Origin: Prosapia bicincta | Taxonomy: Eukaryota; Arthropoda; Insecta; Hemiptera; Cercopidae | Assembly (NCBI GenBank): GCA_036971475.1 | Contig: JBAIZL010000001.1 | Coordinates: 144,806,044 to 144,870,043 of the forward strand | Length of the DNA stretch: 64,000 nucleotides | Direction: 5' to 3' | Shown: positions 61,881 through 64,000 of the stretch, piece by piece | Layout: each line of letters opens with the position of its first letter | How positions within the stretch are numbered: the stretch's first letter is position 1 | Made by a program: the position numbers and the translations under genes | The notes under the pieces: model-generated | What the model saw: the letters and a program-made list of their open reading frames with translations, nothing else | The model's database searches: none | What the model was told of the DNA's origin: nothing

Positions 61881-63230
61881 CATTCGGCATGATGCGGGAT
61901 AATGCTCCTCCAACTGCTGCCGCCCTGGAGCTGGCATGCACTACTTGAGCCTTGAAGTTGAGATGTGCATCTATCATTACTCCTATGTATCGTACTGACG
62001 CCTTGAACTCAACCACATGCTCCCCAACTTGCAGTGTAATTGTTTCCCTTTTCTTCCTGCTAGTTATGAGCACTACCTCTGTCTTATGCATTGCCATCTT
62101 GAGTCGTGCTTCCCTCATCCAGTCGGCATATTTCCTGAATGTTTCGTTAAACAGGTTTTGTATGTCCTCCAGGAACTTTCCCACAATCACCAGGGCGACA
62201 TCGTCTGCAAACGCGACCTGCGATACCATTCTCGGGATCTTCACTTCAAGGAGACCGTTGTACATTACATTCCACAAGAGCGGTCCCAGGACCGAGCCCT
62301 GTGGTACTCCTCCACTAACTTTATACATTTTTTGTCCCTCATCTGTGTCATATTGCAGAAGTCGGTCAGTGAAGTAGCTGGCCACAAACTTCTGCATGTA
62401 CTTAGGGACATCGAACTGGTCCAGTGCTTCCATTATTCTACCCCACCTTGCAGAGTTGAATGCATTTTGCATATCCAGAGTGACTACTGTGCAGTATTTT
62501 TTCTCACTATCAGTCCATCTGTCTCCTGTAGTCGCATCCTTTGCTGTGCTAACTACCATGTTAATCGCATCAGCCGTTGACCTTCCTCTGCGAAAACCAT
62601 ACTGACTATCTGACAGATGCTTTTCAACTATTTCCTCTATTCTTGTATACATAATCCGCTCAAGAATCTTTCCCGCCGAGTCAAGCATGCAGAGTGGGCG
62701 ATATGATGATGGTTCGTCCGGTGGCTTTTTTCCTTTTGACAAAAGGACAAGTCTCTGCAGCTTCCATTTGGTAAGAAAGTGCCCTTCCTGTACGCATCTA
62801 TTGTACATATGTAGGAACATCCCTGGCGCTATATTTATGGCTCTTTTCAGGGCAATGTTCGGGATACCGTCGGGTCCTGGTGCCTTATTGTTTCTCAATC
62901 TTGAGCTCGCAGACATTAGCTCCTCTAATGTTATCGGTGGGACCGGCTCGTCAGTGCAGAAGTTACCTATCTGTAGCTGTTGTTGTCGCGGGAAGAGGTC
63001 CGTGACAATCCTCCCCAATAGAACCGGACAGGTGGGTGAGGCCTGCGATTGAGGTTTTACTCTTTTCATAACCACTTTATATGGTCTGCCCCATGGGTCA
63101 CCTTCTACCTGTTCCACTAGTTCTTGCCTGCAGTGTGCCTTACTGCTTTTGATGGCCTTAACCAGTTTGAGCCGCGCAGCTATATAGGATTCCTTCCGGT
63201 CGCTATAGTTCGGTTTTTCCTCCCTCTAGT
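61876..63230 (-). pseudogene. R1-clade ORF2, reverse transcriptase domain
   Basis: Uninterrupted in this segment. Motifs in order: ASSRLRNNKAPGPDGIPN (start of RT), SSYRPLCMLDSAGKILER, DSQYGFRRGRSTADAI, VVTLDMQNAFNSARW (motif A), GGVPQGSVLGPLLWN (motif B), VAFADDVALV (motif C, catalytic FADD) and VRYIGVMIDAHLNF. All three catalytic aspartates are present, so the RT itself decayed less than its neighbours. It follows the endonuclease through a stretch with two frame changes (63225-63312). Confidence 0.9.
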
Positions 63231-63306
63231 GACGCTTCTTCTTGCTCGGATGACCTTCTGGCGACTGTTGGCGATATCATTATTCCACCAATACATGGGA
63301 GGGTGA

Positions 63307-64000
63307 TCATTTCTCGGACGCTTTCGCGTCAGTGGCGTCACATGCAGCGATAACTCTGCACATTACTTCCTTCACCTCGTTCTGTGCATCATTTGCTGTA
63401 ATGGCTTCGCTATTGAAGGCCACTTGGAATAGCTCCGCATCGAATTTACTAGCGTTCCATCCTTTAAGGTTCGTCCTTTTACGTGAGGGCCCCTTCTTAA
63501 CCTGTTCCCCCATCACTTCAAAGCTGATGACCCGATGGTCGCTCATATTGAAAATATCATGTACCGTCCAGGCATTGCCCCCCCCCCTGGTCAAGCTGGG
63601 ACTAGCCCATGTAAGATAAACGATCGAGCTTCCACTATTCCTCTCAAATGTCGGGAGGGTTCCGGTATTCAGGAGGACCATGTCCAAGAAGGACATCGCC
63701 TGGAGCGTTTAATTTCCTCTTTCATTCGTTTTCTTGCTGCCCCACTCCAATGCCCAGGCATTAAAATCACCAGCTATCACACTGGGGGAGTGTTCCTTGA
63801 CATCCTTTACTAGCCTGTCAAGCAGGTCCGTAAATCCACTGCTGTTTAGGCTGGGCTATATGGTATAAAAATGCACTCCTCCAAGCTTAGCCCTCACATA
63901 TCCTCTTTGGGTGCTATCTGGCTGGTCTTCAAAGGGGCGGTCATTGCATGACCATATAGCAGCCTTTCCCGTGGCATCGGTAATCCATGCTTGTGTTTTG
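63307..64000 (-). pseudogene. R1-clade ORF2, endonuclease domain (partial, 5' end beyond window)
   Basis: APE-type endonuclease that nicks the target to start target-primed reverse transcription. Visible blocks: GYVRAKLGGVHFYTI, VIAGDFNAWALEWGSK (GDFNA-W-WGS block), LLNTGTLPTFERN, SSIVYLTWASPSL and the catalytic SDHRVISFEV. Two in-frame stops interrupt it, one after HFYTI near 63858 and one after TNERGN near 63710. A frameshift near 63310 separates it from HPPMYWWNNDIA, the usual linker into the RT. Confidence 0.88.

Larger units (their letters stand above)
60914..64000 (-). mobile_element. R1-clade non-LTR retrotransposon, defective, 5' end outside window
   Basis: Read on the minus strand from 64000 down: endonuclease, reverse transcriptase, C-terminal CCHC region, about 210 bp of GC-rich 3' UTR (60924-61136) and an A10 tail (60914-60923). 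The GC content is far above its surroundings. The domain order and the IMPNVG...RRALLGSVVTSILTYG block after the RT fit the R1 clade (R1, TRAS, SART, Waldo, Mino). The copy is dead: about two in-frame stops in the endonuclease and at least three frameshifts. On the minus strand the poly(A) runs directly into (AC)n. Confidence 0.88.

Noticed and set aside
61952..63052. Plus-strand ORFs opposite the R1-clade element (141, 187 and 121 codons)
   Set aside because: Antisense shadows of the reverse transcriptase, which explains the open frames through its GC-rich codons.

Overview
The window is non-bacterial: about two thirds A+T, no operons or dense ORFs, and dominated by satellites, microsatellites and transposon remains. 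One short exon is recognisable as the insect ADAM10/kuzbanian metalloprotease. Together with R1-clade, jockey-like, Penelope-like and pogo/Tigger-like elements, this points to an insect nuclear genome with very large, repeat-filled introns. The order cannot be fixed from the sequence.  Layout. 1-5751 is AT-rich non-coding DNA with a tRNA-like SINE trace (about 3589-3645) and a Penelope-like element (PLE) fragment ending in a (TA)n tract (4204-4675). 5752-19057 is an array of about 48 monomers of a 278-bp satellite with higher-order organisation. 21560-21910 holds a decayed pogo/Tigger-type transposase. 23505-24535 carries a 9-bp GGGTTRAAA minisatellite in both orientations. 24653-38900 is a giant fold-back: two about 6.05-kb inverted arms around a 2.15-kb spacer, stopped on the right by an assembly gap (38901-39000). 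39001-39531 is a set of 51-bp cores spaced by (TA)n. 42037-42680 is a 7 x 91-bp array. 45098-46440 is a pogo-like non-autonomous transposon split by a 5'-truncated jockey-like retroelement. 47389-48222 is a complex (TG)n tract. 49092-49420 (59-bp unit) and 49527-54054 (81-bp unit, about 56 copies) are further tandem arrays. 56456-58862 is a cluster of PLE-type inverted repeats and (TA)n tracts, including a hammerhead-ribozyme-like core at 56635-56666. The ADAM10/kuz exon (57431-57571, minus) sits inside that cluster. The right end (60914-64000, minus) is a defective R1-clade retrotransposon whose 3' poly(A) abuts an (AC)n microsatellite.  The only convincing host coding sequence is the 141-bp kuz exon, so most or all of the window is probably intron of kuz, transcribed on the minus strand. 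Everything else is selfish or tandem DNA in various stages of decay. The most unusual items are the hammerhead-like core inside an inverted repeat, the ladder of three PLE-derived palindromes about 100 bp upstream of the kuz 3' splice site, the giant fold-back whose arms carry intron-like splice signals, and the R1-clade element next to an AC microsatellite. No database search or folding program was run; family assignments rest on motifs read by eye.
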